Assembly: GCA_000442125.1 (NCBI GenBank)
Contig: KE546982.1
Coordinates: 106,639 to 170,638 of the forward strand
Direction of reading: 5' to 3'
DNA: 64,000 nt
Source: Opeltia flavorubescens
Taxonomy: Eukaryota; Ascomycota; Lecanoromycetes; Teloschistales; Teloschistaceae
The notes below the pieces were generated by a model that was not told the origin of the DNA, searched no databases, and saw only the letters and a list, made by a program, of their open reading frames with translations. The position numbers and the translations under genes are program-made. Shown piece by piece: positions 50,600 through 62,333 of the stretch. The first letter of the stretch is position 1. Each line of letters begins with the position of its first letter.

Positions 50600-53500
50600 T
50601 TTAATAGCTAGTAATATAGAATTATAGAATTATTTTAATATATTACTTATTTTATATATTAAAAAGTAGTATATTTTAGTTTTACTACTATTTATCTTTT
50701 ATATATATATATTTAAAGTTAGGTTAAAGTTATAGTTTTAATATAAAATTATTCAAAAGTTAAATAGAAATTACGCCTATATCAAAAAAAATTTTACTTA
50801 TATAAGATATTTACTTTATAAAATATCTTTTTCTATAATAGATATAAAATTATTGTAATATTTTTATATATATCTAGCGGTTTAAAAGAATAAATAGAAA
50901 GATTAAATAATAAATAAATATATATATATATATTTATATAGATATTTACCTATTTATATTCTTATTAAGTTATTAAAAAACTAATAAATAGGGTATTATA
51001 AATAAATAAACTATTATTCCCGCCTTTTTTTTAAATAAATATATAATAAATATACTTCTATAAATCGTAAATATAATATTATATCTTATAAACTTTAAAA
51101 TCTAAAGCTAGCCCTATTATTAAATATATATATAATAAAAAGCAACTATTAAAGTTTAAAAATATAAATATACCTATCGAGGCTATTAATATTATCCTAG
51201 ATATCGCGATCTTTCCCTACTATTAAGCCTCTACTACCTTTATCACTTCTATTATATCGTTTCAAGATACAGGGTTAAACTAAACTTAATTTTTATTATT
51301 ATTAAGCTCTATAATATTATTAAAACCCTTTTTTTATCAACTAACCCTCTTTATAATATAAATAAAATCTTTAATTATTATAATAAACTTTTTAAATATT
51401 CTTATATTATTAAATATTTTAAAAATTTAAAGGTAAAAGTATTTATAATCGCGCTCTATATAAGGATTTATAATCCAATCGGCTACAAATTTAATATAAG
51501 CTATAAATTTAATAAATATATCTAGTAAGAATAATAATGAACTCTTAAAGATATTATTTATAAAAAAAATATATATTAAGGAATATAAACTATACAGCCT
51601 TTAAAAGGCGTACTATTTTAATAATATTTACTACTAGTATTATAAAGGAAAAGATATAAATAAATAAAAAAATAGAATAATAATTAGTAAACGCGAGTAT
51701 AAAAACTCAGTAGTTATAATTTTATAAAAGAGTATTTATAACGTCTTCCTTAAAATACTCCGTAATTTTAATCTATAAAGTATTAATAATAGCTATAGAT
51801 AGTAAAACCTTTTATAACTTATAAATATATTTATAATAAACTAATATTTGTCATTAAAAATATTCTAATTCATATATAGCTCGCTTTTTATCTATTCCTA
51901 ATTATAGGAGGTGATCTTTAGACCCTAAATTATCTAAATAATCTTTATAATATTATTAAAAGTAAAATATAATAAAAATTAAACGCCATATTTAACTTAT
52001 AATTATTTTATAATAGCTTTTAAATATTTAATAAATTTTAACTCGCGATATTTAAAATTATTAGACTTATAAATAAAATTAGAATTTTTAATATTATATA
52101 TTCTTTAATAAGCTATTACTTAGATAAAGATTAAAATAGTAATATTTTTTTTTTTTAAATAAATATAAATATAGACGTTATAAACTATAGTATATTAATA
52201 TAAAGCTATAGTTATAATAATAGTATTTTAAAAATTTATATCTCTTTTTATATTATTAACCGTAATATTAATAGGGGCTATAATAATTTTTATAACTTTT
52301 TTTTTTATAATCTTTTTTAAAATTCTTTTAGAAGTAATTTTAAAAAATCTTATAAGTCGACGCTTAAATAATATTTTAAAAACCTATATTTAAATTTTTT
52401 AAATAATTTAAAAATTATTTAAATATTTAGATAATTTAAATAAATAAAAAAATTTAAAATTTTTAAAAAAATCCTTAATTTCTTTAATAAGTTAATTGGA
52501 TTAATCGAATTCCTCTTTATATACTTCTTCCAAAATAGATAAAATAATAAATATAAACTTTTTAAAATTCTATTAAATAATAGTTAATTCTATTTATAAT
52601 ATAAAATTAAATATTTTAATTTTTGATTTTAATCAAATATTAAATAATATATTAATTTTATACTTTTTTTAAAACCTATTATTTAATTATATAATTTTAA
52701 AATTTTTATTCTATACTCTAATAACTAAAATATAAGTTACTAGCGCTATAAAACCTTTTTAAATATCTATAATATTAAAAGAAGTATAAAGAAAAGCTTT
52801 TTATTTTAATATAAAATCGCTAGTTAATATTTAAAACCGAAAAACTAATTAAAATTAATATAAACGCTTTATTATAATAAAGCCTAAAATAAATAAATTA
52901 AACGTTTAATAAAAGAAAAAAATTATAAAGTCAATAATTGTTATTATAAAATAGTAAATAAATATAGTTAAAAATTATAATTATAGTAGTAAAAAAAAAG
53001 ATTTAAATACAAAACGCGTAGAAATAAAAAATTTTTACTATTCTTTATACCGCTAGTCTATTATATAATAAAACCTTTAAAATAATAAAAATAATATTTT
53101 CATTTTTACTATACAAACCTCTTATTTTAATATTATATTATACTCTTTTTTTAATATATTTAACCGTTATTTATAAAATATTAATATTTTATTTTTTATT
53201 TTAAATACTTTTTAAGTAAAATCTTACTTAAATTTTATAAATATATCCTCTCTTTTTAAAAATCCAAATAATTTTTATAAAATAATAATATAAGGCCTAT
53301 TATATTTAAAAACTTTAAAATATATACTTAATTATTTTTTTAAGCTAAAGCCTTTTATAGATTTTATTTAATAAAAAGTATTAAAATTATTATTATTAAA
53401 CCGCTCTAGAATATTAATTTAAACTCTATTATAGCTAGAATATAATTTCTATAAATTATATTATAAATCCTATTTAAATTAAGATATTAACTTTTTAATT

Positions 53501-56500
53501 TTTAAACTACTCTAAAATAACTTTCTTGAATTTATCGTAGCTAGTTTTAAAAAAGTAAGCGAAAGTTTTTATAAAACTATTAAATAATATTATATAATAT
53601 AAACTTTAAATATTTTATTAAAGTTTATATCTAATAAAAAGTTTATATATTTTTAATAAATTTATAATAAATTTAATACTAAAAAATATCTAGTAAATAT
53701 TTTTTTTTCCTATTTTTTTTTTTTTAATAATTTTATCTTTTTTATTAATCTATAAGTTACTAGCTTTTTACTAATTATTTATAAAACTTTTAAATAATTT
53801 AAAATACTCGAAACTATTCTATCTTTTTTAATACAGTTTTATTATTTTTTAAAGCCTTTTACAGCCTTTTTAATACTTTTTATTACCTTTTATAATCTCC
53901 TCTATAGTATTATAACTATATTTTTACCCTTTAAAATAAATTTATCCAGGCTATTAAAAAAAACGCTATTATATTATAAAATATTCGTTTAAAAATAAAA
54001 TTTTAAGAAAATTCTAGAAAAGGCGGTTCTAAAAAATATAATAGTTTAGTTATAAGTCTTACTATAAAAATTTAATGCAATAATTATTTTTTAATAAAAT
54101 ATTAAAATATATATCAAAATCTATTATAAGTTTAATATATTTTTTTACTATAAAAATAGTATTTAAACTAAATTACTAATAAAAATAAACTATAAATTTA
54201 TAATATAGCCGATACTATATTTAGAGCTTTATTTAAAAGCTTTAATATACTAAATAATTTTATATAAAAAAGCTTAAATATATATAATATTACGCTATTT
54301 TTTTATTTTATTAATATATTTTCAAATTTTATTTTAGTTATAAATAATCTTTTAAATACTATAAAATATACACTAAACTAAAATCTAATATTATAAGCTT
54401 TTAAAGCCGATAATAATATAATTTAAAATATAATTATTTTTAAAACCAATAATAAAATATTTTTATAGAATATAATTCTTACTAGACTAATTATAAATAA
54501 TATACTCTAAATTAAATTTTTGAACGATAAAAATAATAGAAAATAGGTAATAAAAAATCTAGCTATTAATATTCTAACCCTAGGGACTATCGTTTATAAA
54601 ATAAAACTTAACTATTATTATTCCTAATAATTCCAATCCTATACTTTATAGATATAAATAAAAAAAGTTATTAGTTTTTAAGATAGCTTTTAATATATAA
54701 TATAAAATAACTTAAATTATATAATATTAATATTAAAGTCTTTTAGAAGTTTTTAAACTATTTAAAAATTTAGATTAACTATACTTTTTTTTACGCTCTA
54801 TAACTATACTAAAAACCTATATTAAATAATAGCTACCAGTCCTGTTTATAAAAAAGAGAACGCTTTTTTTAAAAAAAAACTACGTATAATAATACTAGCG
54901 GAGAAGGATTAGAATTAGAAAATTTCCTAAAAGTCTAGCTATTTAATATATTTCTTTAATTTTATTAAATTTATATAAATTATTTTATTTTTATTTTATT
55001 TCTAAGCGAAAATATATATTAATATAATTTATTTTATAGATCTTTTTTTAAAATTATACTATTTAAATACCTAGGTAATATCTATTATTTTATTTTCTAG
55101 TAAATTTACTAGATATCTTAATAATAATTTAATATTTCCTTTTAATATAATAATTATAAAATATATAAATCTAGGCTTTAGCTATTAAAATACCTCTTTG
55201 AAGGAATACTATATAGATAGAATATTTATAATAGAAAAAGATTTTATTATTTAGACTAGAGTTGTAATTATAGAAACTATTATATTATATATTTAAACTT
55301 TCTATAAATTATTTATTTTTAAACTAGAATCTAAAAAATATAAATATTATTCTAGAACTACTATAATAAAGCTTATTCTTACCGATTAAAAATATTTCTT
55401 TATTCCACCTTTTTATATTATTAAGCGAGTTTAAAATATTTACTATAATTATTAGTATAAAAGCCCTAAAAATTCTATAATTTAATAAAATTCTATATTT
55501 ATTATATATAATACTATTATTTCTAGTAGTTAAATATTTAAATTTTTTTAACTATATCTATTTTTTAAAAAGGAACTAGAACTAGTAACTTATAATAAAA
55601 AGTATCTATAATAATTTACTAATAATAAAACTTTATTTATCCTATTATTAATATTTATAAATATATTTAGCCTATATTTTAATATATATCGCTTATTAAT
55701 AGGTATATATATTATTATTACTACTTTTGATTAAGAAAAGAAAAAATATTACGTAAATATCTTTCTATTAATATTAAAACTATATACTTCTAATTTCTCT
55801 AATATTATTAAAATTTTATAATTAATACTCGCTTATTTAAATAAAAATATTTCTATAAATTTTTATAACGGCTTTAAAGAATCAATAATTATTTATATAA
55901 ATATAATTAGATTTATAGGAAATATACCTTAATAAGTAGCAAGTTTAATTATTATATCTTTATTAATAAATAGGGGTTATTCTAAATATATCGTTATAAA
56001 GTACAAAAAATCTAATCTAGCCTTCAATATTTATAAAAACGCAAAGGTTTATTACTATATATTATATAAAAAATCTAAAGGTAATATACTAGTAAAAACT
56101 AGTAAAGCTAAAATAAACGTATATTTTAAGACTTTAAATATATTTATCTATAATTTTTATTTTTATTATTACGGTTTTTTTTTTTTTTTTATTTCTTTTA
56201 TTCTAATAATTTATCTTTTAAATATATATTTAGAATAAACTCCACTAGTTAATATTATACCTTTATTAAATATTATTCGCTTTAAACCTTCTAACGCCGC
56301 CTATAATAAATATAGAAATATGAAAAAATAGGTATAATAGCTTCTATTTAATATATTACTTACTTTATAGGGTTAATTATAATATTATTTAGAGTTTTAT
56401 CGGTTCCCTTTTCTACTAAATTAAATAAAGCTCTAAAGCCTTTTCTATTATTTAAAAAGCTTCTATATATAAAAATATATTAGATTATTAATTATTATAC

Positions 56501-56930
56501 CTATTTTACTATATATATAGCTTATATCTATTTTAATTAAACCCTATTTTTTTTAAACTATTAAAGAAACTATAAATTAGCGTTTAAAATTCGAAAACCC
56601 TATAAATTATATAATCTAATACTATACTAATATAATTAAAAGTAATATTATAATTTTATCTCTATTTATATTAGTTAATAATAGAATATAAATAAATTAA
56701 TATCTAAAGTAAAATTAAAAATTATTTTAAAAGTTATACAAATACGTTATAATTACCGCCGTACCAGAATTTTATAAAAAGAAAAAGCCTAATTTCTTAA
56801 AGGCCGTTTATATCCACTATTCTATTTAAATAGGATTCTATTAATTTCAACAATAAGCTATTTTAACTAAATACTAAAAGTATTAAAGGCGATAATAATA
56901 AAATAGGCCGTATTTTATTATACCTTATAG
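50600..56930. other. Moderately RIP-mutated, gene-less interior
   Basis: More G and C survive than in 5-16 kb (for example 51180-51290 and 54840-54960), but CA and TG are scarce and all frames are interrupted. Segments such as 51170-51560 on the plus strand read as long hydrophobic and Ser/Thr-rich stretches with few stops, hinting at an old gene. No motif is recognised. Confidence 0.5.
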
Positions 56931-56934
56931 CTAT

Positions 56935-57790
56935 ATCGATGATTTGAGACACTCGCTAGAGAAGGACTAGAGAAAGTGTCAACACCTGATATAGTAGGTA
57001 CTGGCACCGTTTGATACCTTCTCGACACCTACTTAATAGAGGCTTAAAACCCACTTTTCGTATTAAACCTTCTCAGATATCAGGTATCAGGTACTAAAAA
57101 TAGAAATAGAATTAGTATTATATAGTAGACTTTATAACGTAATACTATTTTATATAAATATATCGATAAATCGATTTAAATTCGTTTTTTATAAGGAAAC
57201 TATCTGATTTAAACTCGTGTAAAAACTTTTTAAAGCTATTTTCTAGGCTAACTATAATAGATATATAACTTTTAGCTGGGATTATATAAGCTATTCAATC
57301 TAGACTATACGCTAATAATATAATATTTAGCTATTTTAACTTATTTATATTACGTAATTCCTATTTAACTTAAAAATCTTTAAGAAATTTTTTTTTAAGT
57401 ACTTTTAAGCACCTGAATCCTGGTACTTGACTCCTAAAAAACCTGATACCTAGAATCTAGTACCTTCTAGAGAGAGTTTTAAACTAGATTATTTTTTTTT
57501 ATATTATAGGCTTATAGAACAGCTAGTTCTTCTATATGAAAACTGATTAAGTAAACTATAAAACTAGCGGCTTTTTAATTATATTAAAAATAAAAATTTT
57601 ATTTTAACCCTTTTTAAAAAAAATCCTACTAGCACTTTCTAATACCTAACACCTGACACCTGACACGATATCGAGAAAGTATCTACCGAGGAAATACTAG
57701 ATACTTACCTAGTAATTCCTCGTTTAATACCTCTGTACTCTCTCTAGCCGATTCTAATACTATCTCAAGAAAGTATCTAAAATTATCGAT
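56935..57790. mobile_element. About 850-bp inverted-repeat element with ACCTGA-rich subterminal repeats
   Basis: Left end ATCGATGATTTGAGACAC and right end (reverse complement) ATCGATAATTTTAGATAC match over about 28 bp with transitions. TATCGAT occurs on both edges (56934-56940, 57784-57790); because ATCGAT is a palindrome it could be TSD or part of the inverted repeat. Inside both ends are many copies of ACCTGAYACCT/AGGTATCAGGTA motifs in both orientations (57040-57110, 57408-57480, 57640-57665). CpA and TpG are frequent near the ends and less so in the middle. No coding capacity. Possibly a non-autonomous hAT-type element, class not certain. Confidence 0.65.
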
Positions 57791-59636
57791 GGGCCTATAA
57801 GGTAGTTTAATTAGTTGAAAAATTTTTTTATTATTACTAATAATAATATTATTAAAAAAGCCCTTCTATTTTAGAATATATAATCCCGGCCTAATATCTA
57901 TATTATATTCTACTATACTAATATCACTCTAGAATATATAACTTCTAATAATTATACTAGTTTTATTAAAAAGGATAAATACTAATAAATAATATTTTCT
58001 ATTACTTCTATTTATAAAAATAAAAGTCTATAAAACCTTTAAACTAGCTATTCTAAAAATAAATAAATATAATATTATTAAACTATTACTATAAAAGGAA
58101 AGCCTTTAATAATATCTATAATTTATCCTCGCGGGATTATATATAAAAAAGAAATCTAGTTTAATAGCTTATTTAAAATAGATCTACTAATAATACCCGT
58201 CCTTTCTTATTAAACTACTTCTATTTTTTAAATAAAGTTTAGAAAGTAATAAAAATAAGGTTAAAATTTTTATAATAAAGGATAAAATATATTAAATATT
58301 ACTTATAGTTAAGTATTTTAAACTAAGTTATATTTAAAACTACCTATACTAACTAACGCGGTTAAAACTAAAGATAAAAAAGAAAATTTTCTTAAAAGTA
58401 TTATAAAATATATATAATAAAAGTTATAGTGAGTTTAATATAATATTACCCCAAACGCGCATCTAATAATATTTTAAAATAAGTTTTCTTAACCTATATA
58501 TCTAACTCTATCTTTTAAATTTTATTTATTATAGATTCCTCGCTAATATATATTTTATTAAAATCTTAGAACATTATATAGTATATAGGATAAAGGATTT
58601 TATTACTATTCATTAGACTTATAATTATAATTAAGATCTAGATCTAGATTAAATTAATAAAATATTCCTATATATATTTTTAAACGTTTAGCGGATATTA
58701 TTTATACAAATTATAATAATAAAACCTAATAATAAAAAAAATCTAATTTTAAAAATACCCTATAAAATACTTTTAAAGGATATTTTAATTATAGGATTAT
58801 CTAGTATTAAAGTATAAAAAAACTATATAATTAATATATATTAAAAGGGATAAAATAAACTAAAATATAGCGGGTAGTTACTACTGCTATATTACAACTA
58901 TAATATACAGTTTATATAAGCGCTAATTAATAAATATAAAAAAACTTTTTTACTATATTATAAACCCCTTAAATCTTTTATAATTTATTTTTATCGTTAT
59001 ATTACAGAAAAATTATTAATACTATTTACTAAAGATTTATAATTTATTCTATTTTTTAAAATTTCTAATAGTTTATTTTATTCTTTTAAGCCTCTATATA
59101 ATATAAAAAAAAATATTTAAATTAATAATATTTTTTATAGTTTTATAATTTTATAGTTTTATAATTTTTTATAATAAGTTTTAGATAAAACGATTTATCG
59201 CTTTTTATAAAGAAGCCGTAATTGATTATTATCTATTATCCTTTATTTTAATCGATTTCTATATCTAATTATTTATCTATCTAAAATAATTATTATAACT
59301 ATTTATCTAATTAATATAATTAAAACAACAGCTGGCTTTAATACTTAAAAGAGCTTTTAGTAAAAAGCTATTATAGTAGTAAGTATAATTTTAATCTAGC
59401 GGTTTATTATAACCCGAACTATATTAAAATAATAAAATATTATAATAAAAAAAATTAATTTCGACTTTAATCTTATAAATTCCGTTAATATATTTATAAT
59501 ATATATTTAATTGAACCGCTTTTAATTATTTTATATATAAAAATAATATAATAGTTATTTATAAATTATTATAGTAACGCTAAAAATATTATACTACTTA
59601 ATAAATATTTTTTCCCCCTAGTATTAAAACTATTAT
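57791..59636. other. Unassigned RIP-mutated DNA
   Basis: No open frame, RNA gene or element boundary is visible. The block between the 850-bp element and island copy 2 has the same composition as 50.6-56.9 kb and is probably the continuation of that sequence. Confidence 0.5.
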
Positions 59637-60033
59637 ATATATATTGGAAAACGTCCCTTATCGGCTTCCCGACCCGAAATAAGTATAAACCTTATCGGTT
59701 GGTATCGAACGTTTATAGACCCTATTCCGGTTAGGCTAATTTTACCCCTGTCAACCACTGAAAGAGCTGGTTTTTTACAGTTAAATAGCTTCGTCAGTTT
59801 CTTGCACAGTAACGTGCAAAGTAGCTCATTTTGAAGCGCTTGACGAGCGCTTTCCAACGGTTCACTTTTTAAGAGAATCGGACACAAACTAGCTGCGTAA
59901 TTACCCTAGGAAAGTCTTGCTCTCCAAATTTGCGACCGTGGAAGCAGATTCTTGGCGCCAAGCTGGCTGCTAGCCCTACCAGCTGCCAGCTGCCAGCAGC
60001 AAAATCCTACTGGAACGGTGGCCCAGTGCTAGT
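59637..60033 (-). mobile_element. RIP-free island element, CTAGCACTGGG family, copy 2 (inverted)
   Basis: Read on the minus strand it starts ACTAGCACTGGGCCACC at 60033 and ends TTTTCCAATATATATATA near 59637, matching copy 1 at high identity by eye, with small indels in the CTGGCAGC part. CpA and TpG are common. A minus-strand open frame of 93 codons follows a TAG at the same place as a TAA in copy 1 and ends at the same TAA; it has no ATG (the first candidate codon is TTG). Flanks do not give a clear TSD: bases before the left end are TT here, TA in copy 1. Confidence 0.7.
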
Positions 60034-60653
60034 AATTTATATTAAAATATTCTATTTCTCCGGTATTAAAGCTACTACTTAAAAAGCTGAAGAGTAAATA
60101 ACTCAATAGTATAAAAATATATAAAAAAATATATTATAATATATAGGCAATCTTTTTCTTTAATTATTCTATATACAAATTTATATAGTAGCTACCTATA
60201 GCCTAGAATATACGCTATTTACCTTTTATATTCACTCTAAACGTTTAAATCCCTTAAAACGCTTTTTTATATTTAAAAACTAAATTATAATATAAAATAT
60301 ATTAAAAAAAAAGTATACGTATTAATATATTAGTATATTTATAAATATATATTTAATCCGCGTTAAAATAATATTCTTGTATATTAATTAGCGATTTTTC
60401 TTCGATTAATATATAAATATTAAACCTCTTTATATAGTTTATTTATAAAAAAGCATTAATATTTATATATTTAAACGCGTATAAGCGCGATTTTTTAATT
60501 ATATTATAGGTTTATTTATACGCTAGCTAGTAAATATTTACCCCTAATTAATATATTAGCAGCTAATAGTAATAAATAAAATAAGCTTTAGCGTTCTCTA
60601 AAATAGTATATCGAAAATTTCTAAATCCTACTAAAGCAGATTAAAAAACAAGG

Positions 60654-60679
60654 TTTTTTTTTTTTTTTTTTTTTTTTTT
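60654..60679. repeat. 26-base T homopolymer
   Basis: An uninterrupted run of T. Length is likely to be imprecise in the assembly. Confidence 0.9.
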
Positions 60680-60784
60680 AAATAAAATAAGTTCCCTTTT
60701 CTAATAATCCTTTTAAATACGCTAACTAGCTTATAATATATTATATCCACCTTATAATAGCCCCCAGCGACCTATAACAATCTA

Positions 60785-60935
60785 AAACTATCTATATTTT
60801 TTTATACCTTTCTATATCTTTATTTATACTTTTATCTATACTTTTTTATACCTCTATCTATATCTTTCTATACTTTCTTATACCATTTTTTAAAACTTTT
60901 TATACCTCTACCTTTACTCTTAAAAAGTTTTTTTT
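60785..60935. repeat. C/T-rich TATAC-CTTTCTATAT repeat tract
   Basis: Irregular repeats of TATACCTTTCTATATCTTT type, with G almost absent from the plus strand. On the minus strand this reads as Lys/Arg/Tyr-rich sequence with in-frame stops, so a decayed coiled-coil-like coding repeat is possible but not shown. Confidence 0.6.
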
Positions 60936-61534
60936 AATTATTAAAGCTCTCCTATTATATTTAATTACTATTTTAGTAATTAATTAACTCTTAAATATAA
61001 TTTAAATATTTTATAAATTAATAAAAAAATAGGTATATTACCTATTATAGCACCAATTATAGCGAAAATTTTTATTAATATTAGGTTTATTCTTTTAGAG
61101 ACGTTAAAATAAAAGGGTATTATAAAATAAATATCTATAATTATATATATTAAATAGATAAATTTTATAGTCTATATAAGCTAAAATAGATTTCTTAAAA
61201 TAATATCGCGAGTTTTTATATATTAGCAGTACTAATATTAAGGATTTTCTTTAAGTTATTATAGTATTCTCGGCTTTATAATAGTATTTAAAATACGTTT
61301 AACTTTTTTCTAATATAATTAACTAACTATTCCTAGATCTAGATATACTATTCCCTTAATATATATATATATATAGTAGCTATTCGAATTATAAAGAAAT
61401 GATAACTATAATAATATACGTTATAAAGTATTTAAGATATTAAAGCTTTATAAAAAAATATTAACGCTATCTATTCTATAATAATACGATATTTAGTATC
61501 TAGTAGAGAAGTTTTATAAGGTATAAAATATTTA

Positions 61535-61786
61535 ATAGCCGGGCCCTTTATAATAGTAATACCTAATAGTAAAACTTTATATAATACTAAATATTTAATA
61601 ATAAGGCCCCGTATAATAATAATACCTAATAATAAAGTTTTAAAAAATATTAAATATTTAATAGCAGGGCCTTATATAATAATAATATCTAATAGTAGAG
61701 CTTTAAAGGGTATTAAATATTTAATAGCTAGGTTCTATATAATAATAATATTTAACGGCGGAGCTCTAAACGATATTAAAATATAT
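61535..61786 (+). pseudogene. Four 63-bp tandem repeats with an open 21-residue periodicity
   Basis: Units at 61535, 61598, 61661 and 61724 are each exactly 63 bp. On the plus strand one frame is open through all four; unit 3 reads IAGPYIIIISNSRALKGIKY plus L, and the others differ by substitutions only. A more diverged unit with a stop precedes them (about 61473-61534). Exact 63-bp spacing and conserved frame suggest a protein with 21-residue repeats, hydrophobic strand followed by a Ser/Asn-Gly-Leu-Lys turn. No family is recognised. It lies near the right end of the candidate 11.9-kb element. No ATG-started gene can be drawn around it. Confidence 0.55.
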
Positions 61787-62159
61787 AAAAATAATAAAAA
61801 GGATTATAGATCTTTAGAAAAGGATTAATCTATATTATAAAATAATAAATATCCTTTATTATAATAAATATACTTACGTATTAAAATAGTATTATTAATA
61901 TTAAGATTACAATTATTTTTTCTAATACTTATACAAATACTATTTTAATTTATAACTATATTATATCTAGTAAATTATCTAATAAAGTATATTCTAGCTA
62001 ATATTTTAGTAAAGTTTAGCGTTATAAATATTATAAAGTTAGATATACTATTAGGGTAAAGTTATCCTAAAATTAATAAAAAGTTAAAAGTTATATAGTA
62101 TTTAAAGACCTTTTACAGCCGCGGGCTATAGTATACCTTCGATACTATATATAGCTATA

Positions 62160-62333
62160 TTATAAATTAGAATAAAACTACGAGTTTTTTTTAATAGAAG
62201 TATTGCTAAATTTTAAGCTGATTGCTTGTATAGGACAGATTTTTTTGCACTGCTAGTTATTAACAGCGGATATTAAAAAGCAAGTATATTGGATATTAAA
62301 GGGCAGTGGTATAGATAAGGACTAACCCTAAGG
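62160..62333. other. Small GC-normal patch at the right end of the candidate 11.9-kb element
   Basis: GCTGATTGCTTGTATAGGAC, TTTGCACTGCTAG, AACAGCGG and GGGCAGTGG keep CA and TG, unlike the flanks. It ends at the CCCTAAGG terminus, as expected of an unmutated transposon end. Confidence 0.5.

Larger units (their letters stand above)
60034..61470. other. Unassigned RIP-mutated DNA with T-rich tracts
   Basis: No gene is visible. It contains a 26-T run and a C/T-rich tract, listed separately. Composition is like 57.8-59.6 kb. Confidence 0.5.
50443..62333. mobile_element. Candidate 11.9-kb inverted-repeat element with TA-type flanks
   Basis: The left end CCTTAGGGGCCGCTC after TA (50441-50442) and, on the minus strand, CCTTAGGGTTAGTCC after TA (62335-62334) face each other. 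The 10-bp end CCTTAGGG is the same as that of the 709-bp element at 26503. The left 150 bp and right 180 bp are richer in G and C than the interior, as at the ends of other elements here. The inverted repeat is short and no empty site is available, so the two ends could belong to different elements. Confidence 0.35.

Noticed and set aside
59633-59887. 84-codon minus-strand open frame as a gene
   Set aside because: It lies inside a mobile island element, would start at TTG rather than ATG, and is closed in the diverged relative at 4690.
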